Origin: an uncultured Odoribacter sp.
Lineage (GTDB): Bacteria; Bacteroidota; Bacteroidia; Bacteroidales; Marinifilaceae
Assembly: GCA_910588375.1 (NCBI GenBank)
Contig: CAJUQA010000007.1
Span: 1-64,000 of the forward strand
Direction: 5' to 3'
DNA: 64,000 nucleotides
In this document: piece by piece, positions 53,572 to 62,246 of the stretch
Position numbering within the stretch: position 1 is the first letter of the stretch
Layout of the letters: each line of letters opens with the position of its first letter
The notes under the pieces: generated by a model
What the model saw: the letters and a program-made list of their open reading frames with translations, nothing else
Databases searched by the model: none
Told to the model about the DNA's origin: nothing
Position numbers and translations under genes: made by a program

Positions 53572-55611
53572 TTACCAAATCACAGCCCGTTTTTCGGGAG
53601 CCAGATACATCGGATCATTTTCATTGATAGCAAATGCTTCATACCACGCATTGATGTGAGGCAAAGCTCCATTCACTCTCCAACGTCCCAAAGAATGCGG
53701 GTCGGACTTCGTCAATACCCGGATTTGTTCATCCCGGACATTTCCTGCCCAAACATTGGCATAGGCCAAAAAGAAACGCTGTTCGGGGGTAAAACCCTCC
53801 TTCATCGGAAGCGGTTTTGCTCCCGTAGCTTTCTTAAAAGCGGTATAAGCCACCTGCAATCCACCATGGTCGGCAATGTTTTCACCTAAGGTAAGCTTCC
53901 CGTTGGCATGTAAACCCGGCAACACTTCTATGTTATCAAAATGAGTCACCAACTTCTGGGCACGCTCCTGGAAACTCTTGGCATCAGCCTCTGTCCACCA
54001 GTCTTCCAGATTTCCGTCCTTATCATACAAACGTCCCTGGTCATCGAAACCGTGAGTCATCTCATGACCGATAACCACACCGATAGCCCCGTAGTTAAAA
54101 GCATCGTCCGCACTCATGTCAAAGAATGGATATTGCAAGATTCCTGCCGGGAAACAAATCTCATTCGTAGAGGGACTGTAATAGGCATTCACCGTCTGGG
54201 GTGTCATATACCACTTGGAACGGTCTACCGGTTTACCGGCTTTTGCAATCATTTCATCATAATTGAATACATTGGAGCGTACGATATTTTCCCAATAAGA
54301 ATCATCTTTAATTTCCAAAGCGGAATAATCTTTCCATTTATCGGGATAGCCCACCTTCACCGTAATGGCGGATAATTTTTCCAATGCTTTCTCTTTGGTT
54401 TCCCCGCTCATCCAATCCAAGCCGCGAATACGGTCTCCCAAAGCTTCCTGCAGCTTACCGACCAAAACAATCATCCGTTCTTTGGCTGCAGCCGGAAAAT
54501 ATTTCTCGGTATACATCTGTCCGACCGCTTCACCCAATACACCGTTTACGGTACTTACAGAACGCTTCCAGCGGGGTTGCATTTCCTGTTTTCCGGAAAG
54601 GGTCTTGCCATAAAAATCAAAATTTTGCGCTACAAAATCATCACTCAAATAGCTGGCTGCAGCATCAATGACATACCAACTCAAATAAGACTTCTGAACA
54701 TCCAAAGGCATCTCCTTCAGTAGGGCAGCCACCTCTTTAATCGGTTCCGGCTGTCCCACATTCAATTCTTCCAACCCTTTCAGTCCTACCGTAGCGAAAT
54801 AGCTATCCCACGCAATCCCCGGAATCTCTTTTTTCAATTCGCTTACCGCCATCTTATGATAGTTCGCATGCGGATTGCGCAATTTCACGTTATCGTAAGA
54901 AGCCTTGGCGATACGGGTTTCCACCTTCATTACGTCACTTGCCGCCTTTTTTGCACGGACTTGGTCATATCCCGCCAGACGGAACATTTTCGCCACATGT
55001 TGCTCAAACTTCTTCCGGATTTCCCGCGTATGTTCATCATTATCCAAATAATATTCCCGTTCATCCAGACTTAATCCCCCCTGATAGGTATGTACAATAT
55101 TCATGGTACTGTTCTTATCATCGGAACCGACATAAATCCCGAAATACGGGCTGAATCCCCGACGGTGCATCTCCGCAATCAAAGCCGGTAAGTCTTTTTT
55201 ATCCTTCAAACCGGCAATACGTTCCAAATCCGCCTGTATAGGCTTTATTCCGTCGGCATTCAGTTTCACGCTATCCATGGCCATATTATAAAGGTCTCCG
55301 ATTTTGCGGGCGACACTTCCCGGCTCCGCCTGCTCCGCCGCCAACTCTTCAATCAGACTTTTCAACTGCTTGCGGTTATTTTCAGCCAACTGGTCAAACA
55401 TTCCGAAACGGGCATATTCCCCCGTCAAGGGATTGTTATCCATCCAGCCGCCACAGGCATAGCGGAAAAAATCGGTACGGGGCGATGCCGTCGTATCCAT
55501 ATTGGCTACTCTTATTCCCGCCGAAACGGCTTCCGTTTCTCTTTTGGTATCACACCCTGCCGCCAATAAAGTCAGGGCAATCACGGGAAAATAAAATTTT
55601 GTATTCATCAT
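53572..55611 (-). CDS. pepO: M13 family (neprilysin-like) metallopeptidase lipoprotein
   Basis: 679 residues. Lipoprotein signal with LLAAGC near residue 20. The M13 N-terminal domain (about 40-420) is followed by the catalytic domain with zinc motif HEMTH (516-520), the third ligand in ENIAD (577-581), and the substrate-binding NAYYSP segment (YMTPQTVNAYYSPSTNEICFPAGILQYPFF). The C-terminal CxxW motif is replaced by RAVIW. It is a periplasmic or surface-bound endo/oligopeptidase. It is the last gene of manC-M20-pepO. Confidence 0.93.
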   Translation of the reverse strand: MMNTKFYFPVIALTLLAAGCDTKRETEAVSAGIRVANMDTTASPRTDFFRYACGGWMDNNPLTGEYARFGMFDQLAENNRKQLKSLIEELAAEQAEPGSVARKIGDLYNMAMDSVKLNADGIKPIQADLERIAGLKDKKDLPALIAEMHRRGFSPYFGIYVGSDDKNSTMNIVHTYQGGLSLDEREYYLDNDEHTREIRKKFEQHVAKMFRLAGYDQVRAKKAASDVMKVETRIAKASYDNVKLRNPHANYHKMAVSELKKEIPGIAWDSYFATVGLKGLEELNVGQPEPIKEVAALLKEMPLDVQKSYLSWYVIDAAASYLSDDFVAQNFDFYGKTLSGKQEMQPRWKRSVSTVNGVLGEAVGQMYTEKYFPAAAKERMIVLVGKLQEALGDRIRGLDWMSGETKEKALEKLSAITVKVGYPDKWKDYSALEIKDDSYWENIVRSNVFNYDEMIAKAGKPVDRSKWYMTPQTVNAYYSPSTNEICFPAGILQYPFFDMSADDAFNYGAIGVVIGHEMTHGFDDQGRLYDKDGNLEDWWTEADAKSFQERAQKLVTHFDNIEVLPGLHANGKLTLGENIADHGGLQVAYTAFKKATGAKPLPMKEGFTPEQRFFLAYANVWAGNVRDEQIRVLTKSDPHSLGRWRVNGALPHINAWYEAFAINENDPMYLAPEKRAVIW

Positions 55612-55626
55612 CTATGAGATTATAAT

Positions 55627-56784
55627 TCAACATGTTTCTTTCTCCAACACCATTTCAATACATTTCATCAACATCCGGATTCCGTTTTCCATGGCCTTTT
55701 CGTCCGGAGCAAACTTCGGACTGTGTAAAGGAGGCATTACTTCCTGTCCGGGCGGACACACTCCCAATACCCACATCACTCCCGGAATTTCCTGCAAATA
55801 GATTGCAAAGTCCTCCCCCAACATCAACGGTTCCATATCCACCACCTGTTCCTCTCCCAAGCACTCCGCCGCAATTCTCCTTACCTCTCCGGTCAACTTT
55901 CCATCGTTCATCAGTACCGGTAAACCATCCGCCGCTTTGTTCCGATGATATTCACACCCATACAGTGCACAGATTGCTTCCGATTTTTCATCCATCCACT
56001 CAAAAATCCGGTCACGAAGTGCATTGTCATGTGTACGTACTGTTCCGAGTACCTCCACCCGGTCGGGAATCACATTATTTGCCGTCCCGCCATGAATGGA
56101 AGTAACGGAGACCACTGCCGGTGTAAGCGGACTTCTGAATTTCGTAACCAACGTCTGGTAAAACTGCACCAGGCAGACTGTAGCCAATATCGGGTCAGAA
56201 CCGTTCTGAGGCATGGCAGCATGAGTACCCTTCCCGTCAACGGAAAATATGATGTTATCAGAAGAAGCAAAAAATGCTCCCGGACGGAATCCAAGCACTC
56301 CGGATTTCAATCCCGGATACACATGTTGGGCAAAAATGGCCTGAGGCCGGGGAACCTTCAATAATTCCGGCAGCAGCAAGCGGGCTCCTCCGGGCCGCTT
56401 TTCCTCACTGGGCTGAAAAACCACTTTGACCGTTCCCTTCAAACAATGTTCTTCTCTCTTTAATGCGACCGCCACCGCCAGCACCATACCCAAATGCATA
56501 TCATGCCCGCAGGCATGCATCACACCTTCATGAGCAGAAGAATACGGCAATCCGGTCTCTTCCTTCACCTTTAAGGCATCCATTTCTCCCCGGATAGCCA
56601 CACATTTCTCCCCATGTCCGATTTGTGCAATGATTCCGGTGCCATATACCTGAAAATTTATTCCATGCTGCTCCAATACACTACAGATATAATCCCGTGT
56701 ATCCGTTTCCTGTGTGGAAATTTCAGGCCATCGATGAAAATGACGCCGAAATTCCACCGCCAATTCATATACAGAAAGATTCAT
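55627..56784 (-). CDS. M20D amidohydrolase (N-acyl amino acid/hippurate hydrolase-like)
   Basis: 385 residues from ATG 56784 (MNLSVYELAVEFRRHFHRWPE); the frame to 56892 overlaps manC. Motifs: RRHFHRWPEIS at the N-terminus, RGEMDALKVKEETGLPYSS, MHACGHDMHLGM (metal-binding Cys and His residues), FQPSEEKRPGGARLLL and FAPDEKAMENGIRML. It removes an acyl group from an acyl-amino acid or related amide; the exact substrate is unknown. It lies 19 bases downstream of manC and 15 bases before pepO. Confidence 0.9.
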   Translation of the reverse strand: MNLSVYELAVEFRRHFHRWPEISTQETDTRDYICSVLEQHGINFQVYGTGIIAQIGHGEKCVAIRGEMDALKVKEETGLPYSSAHEGVMHACGHDMHLGMVLAVAVALKREEHCLKGTVKVVFQPSEEKRPGGARLLLPELLKVPRPQAIFAQHVYPGLKSGVLGFRPGAFFASSDNIIFSVDGKGTHAAMPQNGSDPILATVCLVQFYQTLVTKFRSPLTPAVVSVTSIHGGTANNVIPDRVEVLGTVRTHDNALRDRIFEWMDEKSEAICALYGCEYHRNKAADGLPVLMNDGKLTGEVRRIAAECLGEEQVVDMEPLMLGEDFAIYLQEIPGVMWVLGVCPPGQEVMPPLHSPKFAPDEKAMENGIRMLMKCIEMVLEKETC

Positions 56785-56803
56785 AAAATTCTTATCGCAT
56801 GTT

Positions 56804-57865
56804 TTACTCTTGCAGCCGGGAGGAAAACTCCTTGATACGCTGTTCTTCCTCTGCCTTACAGATGAGAAATACTCCGTTATGTTCAGCCACAATATAGCCC
56901 TCCAAGCCTTGTAATACCATCGGTTTGTCCGGAGACACCCTCACGACACAATCCTTGCACTCCACCAAGCGAACCCCTTCCCCCACAACAGCATTCCGGT
57001 CGGTATCCTTTTCTGACAACTCATGCAAAGAGCCCCATGTACCCAAGTCCGACCATCCGAAATCAGCCGGGAAGACATAAATATTGCGCACATGCTCCAT
57101 CACAGCGTAGTCGATGGATATATTCTTACATTCGGGAAATCGCCGATTCACGGCTTCCTGTTCACCCGGAGTATAAAAATCCTTTTCCAATTCATCAAAA
57201 ATACAGGCTATCTCCGGCTGTTCTTTCCGGAAAGCCTTTTCAATTGTCGCCACATTCCAAACAAAAATACCGGAATTCCACAAATACCCGCCTGCTCTCA
57301 GATACTCCTCTGCCGTCTGTCGGTCGGGCTTTTCTTTAAATCCTTCCACCTCCCGGATTTCTCCCTCACCAGTATTCTCCTTCACTTTTATATATCCGTA
57401 TCCGGTCTCCGGACGGGAAGGACGCATTCCCACAGTAAGAATCCTATCTTCTCCGGCAGTGAAAAACAATCCCTCTTCCATCACCCGTCTGAACTCCTCC
57501 ACATCGGTAACAATATGATCGGCCGGAGAAACAATTATATTGGCGGCAGCATCTCGTTTTTTTATCTTCCAGGCAGCATAAGCGATACAAGGTGCCGTAT
57601 TGCGCATACAAGGCTCCAGCAAGATGTTTGATTCCGGAAGTAAAGGCAACTGTTCACGGACAAGCTCCTTGTAACGGGCAGAAGTAACCACCCATACATG
57701 TTCGATATCGCACACTTTCTCAAAACGTTTCACCGTCAATTGCAACAAAGAACTCCCTGTTCCCAGGATGTCTATAAACTGTTTCGGTTTTTTCGGCGTA
57801 CTGACGGGCCAGAAACGGCTACCGACTCCGCCCGCCATAATAACTAAATGATTTGTTTCAGCCAT
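56804..57865 (-). CDS. manC: Mannose-1-phosphate guanylyltransferase
   Basis: 353 residues from ATG 57865 (MAETNHLVIMAGGVGSRFWPVS). It makes GDP-mannose for glycan synthesis. Nucleotidyltransferase signature AGGVGSRFWPVSTPKKPKQF (11-30); EPCMRNTAPCIAYAAW, SPADHIVTD, FKEKPDRQTAEEYL and the metal/product loop FPADFGWSDLGTWGSL match the single-domain GMP family; the fused isomerase domain is absent. Cytosolic. The longer frame to 57940 is unlikely. Confidence 0.93.
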   Translation of the reverse strand: MAETNHLVIMAGGVGSRFWPVSTPKKPKQFIDILGTGSSLLQLTVKRFEKVCDIEHVWVVTSARYKELVREQLPLLPESNILLEPCMRNTAPCIAYAAWKIKKRDAAANIIVSPADHIVTDVEEFRRVMEEGLFFTAGEDRILTVGMRPSRPETGYGYIKVKENTGEGEIREVEGFKEKPDRQTAEEYLRAGGYLWNSGIFVWNVATIEKAFRKEQPEIACIFDELEKDFYTPGEQEAVNRRFPECKNISIDYAVMEHVRNIYVFPADFGWSDLGTWGSLHELSEKDTDRNAVVGEGVRLVECKDCVVRVSPDKPMVLQGLEGYIVAEHNGVFLICKAEEEQRIKEFSSRLQE

Positions 57866-57956
57866 ATTTTTTACATTTCTGCAAAAGTAGAGAAAAAAAT
57901 CCATCCATTTCCGGATTTTGTTTCTATATTCGTGTTTCACTACACATCAGAATGTT

Positions 57957-59450
57957 ATGTCCAAATATCTCCTGCTTTGCTGTCTCTGTTTTTCCGGATT
58001 GGCCCTCTCGCTACGGGCTCAGACACATTCCGTCCCCTCCATCCAAAAACTGCACATCACAGACACCCGCTCCCACTCGGTTTTCGGTGTATATGTCATC
58101 CACAAGGAAAAAAGCTGGCTGATTACCACTACCGATATAGACGGGGAGTGCGAATTTCGGACAGACTGGTTTGCCCCGGGAGATAGCATCCAATTCCAGG
58201 GCATGGGCTATAAGGTGGCAACCTATACCGTTGCCGATTTAAAACATCTCCGGGAAATTCATCTGGAAGAACTTAATTTCCTGTTGGACGAAATGACCGT
58301 TAGCAGCATTTCCATGGAAGAATTGCTCAATAAGGCCATAAGCCAGATAAATAAACCTATTCGTAATCAAGTGCCCTTATGCCGGTTCTACGGACGGAGC
58401 CAATATGAAAAAATCACGGTATACCATGACCGGGCTTTGGAAAGCAGACGGGAATTCGGTTATTATTTCACCTCCGGTAATGTCCGGTGCAAAAACGTCT
58501 GGGACAAAGCTTTCCGCTCCTACTTCATCCCGACGCATTCCGCCCGGAGTTTAAACCTCACCAACGACGGGAGCGATACGCTATCTCCTTTATATATCAC
58601 TACTGAAGAGACCCGATTTGATGCCGGGACACGCAAGATATTCACACTGATGCGCACCGTACAGCTCTACGCCCCTCTTTTCAGTTCTCTCCGTTTCTAC
58701 GAAATTCACCCCATGGACTCAGACAGCCTGGATTATGTTTTCAGCTTTCAAACCAAGCCTTCCCATTATCCTGACGATATCCGGATCTCATGCAAAGGAA
58801 GTTTCACGCTCGATTACGCAACCTACAGACTGAAAAACATGACTTTCGATTACATTGACTACCAACTTTTCCGGCAAGTCATTCTGACCGACCGCCGCAA
58901 AACGGCCTCTCCTTTTTCCACCAAAGCCACACTGACATTCGGTTATACACCTGAAGGAGAGATTTACATCCGGAGCTGTCACCAGGAAACAAAGTGGAAA
59001 CACGACCTGGGAAAAGATTTCATTCTGATTGAACAACCCTCACGCATGCACCCGGCTTTTGGCAAACTGATTGAAAAAGAGGCTTTTTATGACTATGAAT
59101 ATCTGCCCGTCCAAGAAAGTCTGCAAACGCAAACCATGCTTAGCAAAATCCATGTTATCCAACGTAATCCCATAGGTACATATGAACCGGCGATATTTCA
59201 CGCACTTCCTATCCTTCTGGACAATGAAAAAGCTATCGCCGACTTAAACCAATTTAAAGACATCGAGCAACAATTTCAGGAAAACAGCGAAAAAACCTAT
59301 TATCCGGACAACTATATCAACGGTTTCAATGGTTTCGGCGGCAAAGGACGCGCCGACAAGGGATATCAACTCAACCTCCGAACCGTACGCAGACAATTAT
59401 TTGAACTATTTCCCCTACCGCAGACGACGGGAATAGCAAAACCGGATTAG
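57957..59450 (+). CDS. Secreted carboxypeptidase-regulatory-like protein of unknown function
   Basis: 497 residues from ATG 57957. Signal peptide about 1-24 (LLCCLCFSGLALSLRAQ). A small N-terminal beta domain (about 30-105; HITDTRSHSVFGVYVIHKEKSWLITTTDIDGECEF) resembles a carboxypeptidase regulatory (CarboxypepD_reg-like) fold; the rest (about 120-490) is beta-rich and related to the DUF5686-like secreted proteins of Bacteroidota. No catalytic motif. It is convergent with the acyltransferase gene with overlapping stops. Confidence 0.65.
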   Translation: MSKYLLLCCLCFSGLALSLRAQTHSVPSIQKLHITDTRSHSVFGVYVIHKEKSWLITTTDIDGECEFRTDWFAPGDSIQFQGMGYKVATYTVADLKHLREIHLEELNFLLDEMTVSSISMEELLNKAISQINKPIRNQVPLCRFYGRSQYEKITVYHDRALESRREFGYYFTSGNVRCKNVWDKAFRSYFIPTHSARSLNLTNDGSDTLSPLYITTEETRFDAGTRKIFTLMRTVQLYAPLFSSLRFYEIHPMDSDSLDYVFSFQTKPSHYPDDIRISCKGSFTLDYATYRLKNMTFDYIDYQLFRQVILTDRRKTASPFSTKATLTFGYTPEGEIYIRSCHQETKWKHDLGKDFILIEQPSRMHPAFGKLIEKEAFYDYEYLPVQESLQTQTMLSKIHVIQRNPIGTYEPAIFHALPILLDNEKAIADLNQFKDIEQQFQENSEKTYYPDNYINGFNGFGGKGRADKGYQLNLRTVRRQLFELFPLPQTTGIAKPD

Positions 59451-60607
59451 GATTTCCGGTTTTGCGCTAGAAATCGCCGGCTTAACCATTTTCTCAACGG
59501 TTCGTCATACCATTTCAAACAAAGATAAGCCAACAGTATATTTCCGAAAAACAAAAGCAAAGCTACCGGCCATGTTTCGCTCAACGTGTAAAGTTTCTTC
59601 TCTATCAACCATGAGTAGAACAAATACATGATGGGATAATGAATCACGTAAACAGGAAAAGAGAGATCGCCGAGGAACTTGCACACTGCCGTCGAGTTCT
59701 TATCTGTCGTATTACCGGATGCACCTAACCAAACAAGCACCGGGAAGACGATAACAACGCAGAACATCTCGTACAAACCATTTAAGCAAACAGGCTGATT
59801 TCCTTCGACAAAGGGCACTGCAAACAGCGCAATCAACACCGCACTGCATATCCAGAATGCACCTTTCACCCGCACCGGTTTAAAGTTGCGCGACAGCAAC
59901 ATTCCCATGGAAAAAGGGAAAAGCATCCGTAACGAACCTCCGAGGAAATTAACGCCATCCAATGTCCATCCCATACCGATGTTTCCATATCCCGACACAT
60001 TGAAAGCGGCAAACGAAACCAACGCCACACCCAGCAGTGCTACCAATACCGCCAATGCCTTGTTGGATAAACGACGGATGAAAATTGCATAGAGGATATT
60101 GCCGATATATTCAAAGAACAACGACCAACAGGGACCGTTCAAGGGAAACATTTCGCCATTGCCACGAACCTCGTAGCCCACACCCGGAATCGCCGGGATG
60201 AAAAACATAGCACAAAGGAGCGACAGCATCACCATAGACGTTGCCACGTGTGTACCGTCCCACTGCACTGATCCCTGGATACAGAACGAAATAGTGCCCA
60301 AGACCGCACCCAAGACCACCATCGGATGGAGACGTATCAGCCGACGTTTAAAGAACTCTTTTATCGTGAGACTCTTTTTCCAACGGTCGTCATAAGCATA
60401 CCCGATGACAAAACCAGAAAGGATAAAGAAGAAATCAACGGCAAGATAGCCGTGGTTGAAGGTTTCGATAGCACCGCCACTGGCAAACGCAAAGCCTTCG
60501 TAGATGTGATACCAGATTACCATAAGGGCCGCCACACCTCTCAATCCGTCCAGGAGTTCATAGTGAGGCTTCGTATCTGCAAACGCAGAGGATGAAATGT
60601 TTTGCAT
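59447..60607 (-). CDS. Acyltransferase family 3 (OafA/YrhL-like) membrane protein
   Basis: 386 residues with about ten transmembrane helices. The family opening HYELLDGLRGVAALMVIWYHIYEGF has the catalytic His in MVIWYH. The segment GYLAVDFFFILSGFVIGYAY and WSLFFEYIGNILYAIFIRR follow. It likely O-acetylates a sugar on LPS, capsule or peptidoglycan. It lies 102 bases downstream of the Crp-like regulator, with its own -7 element (60647-60654), and ends overlapping the convergent gene. Confidence 0.88.
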   Translation of the reverse strand: MQNISSSAFADTKPHYELLDGLRGVAALMVIWYHIYEGFAFASGGAIETFNHGYLAVDFFFILSGFVIGYAYDDRWKKSLTIKEFFKRRLIRLHPMVVLGAVLGTISFCIQGSVQWDGTHVATSMVMLSLLCAMFFIPAIPGVGYEVRGNGEMFPLNGPCWSLFFEYIGNILYAIFIRRLSNKALAVLVALLGVALVSFAAFNVSGYGNIGMGWTLDGVNFLGGSLRMLFPFSMGMLLSRNFKPVRVKGAFWICSAVLIALFAVPFVEGNQPVCLNGLYEMFCVVIVFPVLVWLGASGNTTDKNSTAVCKFLGDLSFPVYVIHYPIMYLFYSWLIEKKLYTLSETWPVALLLFFGNILLAYLCLKWYDEPLRKWLSRRFLAQNRKS

Positions 60608-60646
60608 AATAAATTCAAATTATTTCCACTATCATCATTAACAAGT

Positions 60647-60690
60647 CAAAATTAAAGAACTTAGATATGCTAAAAATTGTCCTATGTCAA
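60647..60690 (-). promoter_or_regulatory. Acyltransferase promoter and possible Crp/Fnr-type site
   Basis: The minus-strand -7 TAATTTTG (60647-60654) lies 40 bases from the acyltransferase start. Upstream, TTGACATAGGACAA (60677-60690) is a near-palindrome, TTGAC-N4-GACAA, resembling an FNR/CRP box with one mismatch. The regulator gene ends at 60710, so local control is possible. Confidence 0.35.
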
Positions 60691-60709
60691 AATCTTAACC
60701 CCACAAAGA

Positions 60710-61273
60710 TTATTTTTGAGCCCTTAACCGGCTAAGAGTAGAAAGTGTTATTCCCAGATAAGAGGCTATATATCCCAATTGTACCCGTTGACATACTTCA
60801 GGAAACTGCTGTTTAAACTCTTCATATCTCTCTTTGGCCGCCAATGTAAGACGTTCCTTATGGGAACGATGCAAGCGTCTGTATTCATTCTGGTGGATTA
60901 TCCTTCCCCAATTGGCCAATTCGATATTCGTCTGGAAAAGCCACAACAAATCAGTCAATGCGATTTTATAAGCAACCACATCTTCAAGCGTTTCCACAAA
61001 TTCCTCGCTTAGCCGGTCATAATAGAGTTCATCCATACTAAAAACAATCCCTCCTTCACACGAAAAAGAAGTCGTTATTTCTTCCCCATTAACTAACCAA
61101 AAAGAACGGGTCATACCTTTTTCGATGAAATAAGCCGATTTACAATATTTATCCGCTTCAATCAAACAGTATTTCTTGGGAAAATGACACAATTCCACTT
61201 TTTCTTTCAATATCCGTATCGTATCCTCCGACAGCGGATACAAAGCATTTATATTTTTTATAACCGTTTCCAT
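60710..61273 (-). CDS. Crp/Fnr family transcriptional regulator
   Basis: 187 residues. A cyclic-nucleotide-binding-like domain (about 15-115; FPKKYCLIEADKYCKSAYFIEKGMTRSFWLVNGEEITTSF) is followed by a helical linker and a short C-terminal HTH (about 150-187; QRVQLGYIASYLGITLSTLSRL). Common Bacteroidota type that probably does not bind cAMP. The effector is unknown. A Crp-like palindrome lies just downstream, before the acyltransferase. Confidence 0.87.
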   Translation of the reverse strand: METVIKNINALYPLSEDTIRILKEKVELCHFPKKYCLIEADKYCKSAYFIEKGMTRSFWLVNGEEITTSFSCEGGIVFSMDELYYDRLSEEFVETLEDVVAYKIALTDLLWLFQTNIELANWGRIIHQNEYRRLHRSHKERLTLAAKERYEEFKQQFPEVCQRVQLGYIASYLGITLSTLSRLRAQK

Positions 61274-61298
61274 AAAGCAAATCTGTTCTTATTTCCAG

Positions 61299-62237
61299 CT
61301 ACATACCTAATCGTTTTTGTACGGGGATATCATATACATCGCCATCCGTACATATATAGGTTTCGGGGAAAACGGCACGAGCTTCCGGCAATAAACAGGA
61401 AGGATCCGGATAACGGGCAGAAAAATGCCCCAACAACAATTTACCGGCACCGGATAACACCGCCATTCGCGCAGCTTGCTCCGCCGTACTATGATAATTC
61501 TCTTTTGCCACGGTTTCCAGTTCCCGACCATAAGTAGCTTCATGGTATAGTATATCCACACCACTTACATATTCTGCAAAACGCTCCCGAAAAAGCGTAT
61601 CAGTCATATAAGCATAAGAACGCGACGGAGGTGGTGACACCGTAAGCATCCGGTTCGGTATGACCTTTCCTTCGGGAGTAACAAAATCAGCCCCGGCTTT
61701 CAAATACTGCATGAAAGCCACAGGAACCTGCCAGGCATCCGCCATATCTTTACGTATTGTCCGGCTCCGCTCTTTTTCCTTAAACAAAAAACCGCACACC
61801 GGTGCATCATAACGATGTAACAAAGGAAAAGAAGTCACGGTTAGCACCTTATCGTCAAGAATAATTTCCGGATTCCGGGTCAAAGGATGAAAACGAAGAG
61901 GATACCCCAACCGCGTATTCATAATCTTTAACTGACTCTCTATTATCTCCTGTAAACGCGGATCGGCATAGAGATGCATCTCTCCCTTCCTTCCCTGCAT
62001 CGAAAGACTTGACAAAAAACCCATAAGACCGAAATAATGGTCTCCGTGAAGGTGGGAAATAAAAATATGGTTAATCCGGTTGTAAGGTATCCGAAAACGG
62101 CGCAACTGGTGCTGGGTTGCTTCGGCACAATCTATAAGAAAGTACCGCTCAAGTACATTAAGTACCTGAGCGGCAGAGTTTCTTTGTAAGGTGGGGACGG
62201 CAGAACCCGCCCCCAATATGGTCAGTTCAAATTTCAC
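61299..62237 (-). CDS. rnz: Ribonuclease Z
   Basis: 312 residues with a GTG start. Metallo-beta-lactamase fold that trims tRNA 3' trailers. The motifs are LGAGSAVPTLQRN, the zinc-binding SHLHGDHYFGL (His62, His64, Asp66, His67), VSPPPSRSYAYMTDTL, LYHEATYG and LLLGHFSARYPDP. It lies 9 bases after rpsA on the same strand and 25 bases before the Crp-like gene, so these may share a transcript. Confidence 0.93.
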   Translation of the reverse strand: MKFELTILGAGSAVPTLQRNSAAQVLNVLERYFLIDCAEATQHQLRRFRIPYNRINHIFISHLHGDHYFGLMGFLSSLSMQGRKGEMHLYADPRLQEIIESQLKIMNTRLGYPLRFHPLTRNPEIILDDKVLTVTSFPLLHRYDAPVCGFLFKEKERSRTIRKDMADAWQVPVAFMQYLKAGADFVTPEGKVIPNRMLTVSPPPSRSYAYMTDTLFRERFAEYVSGVDILYHEATYGRELETVAKENYHSTAEQAARMAVLSGAGKLLLGHFSARYPDPSCLLPEARAVFPETYICTDGDVYDIPVQKRLGM

Positions 62238-62246
62238 TGTAACCTC

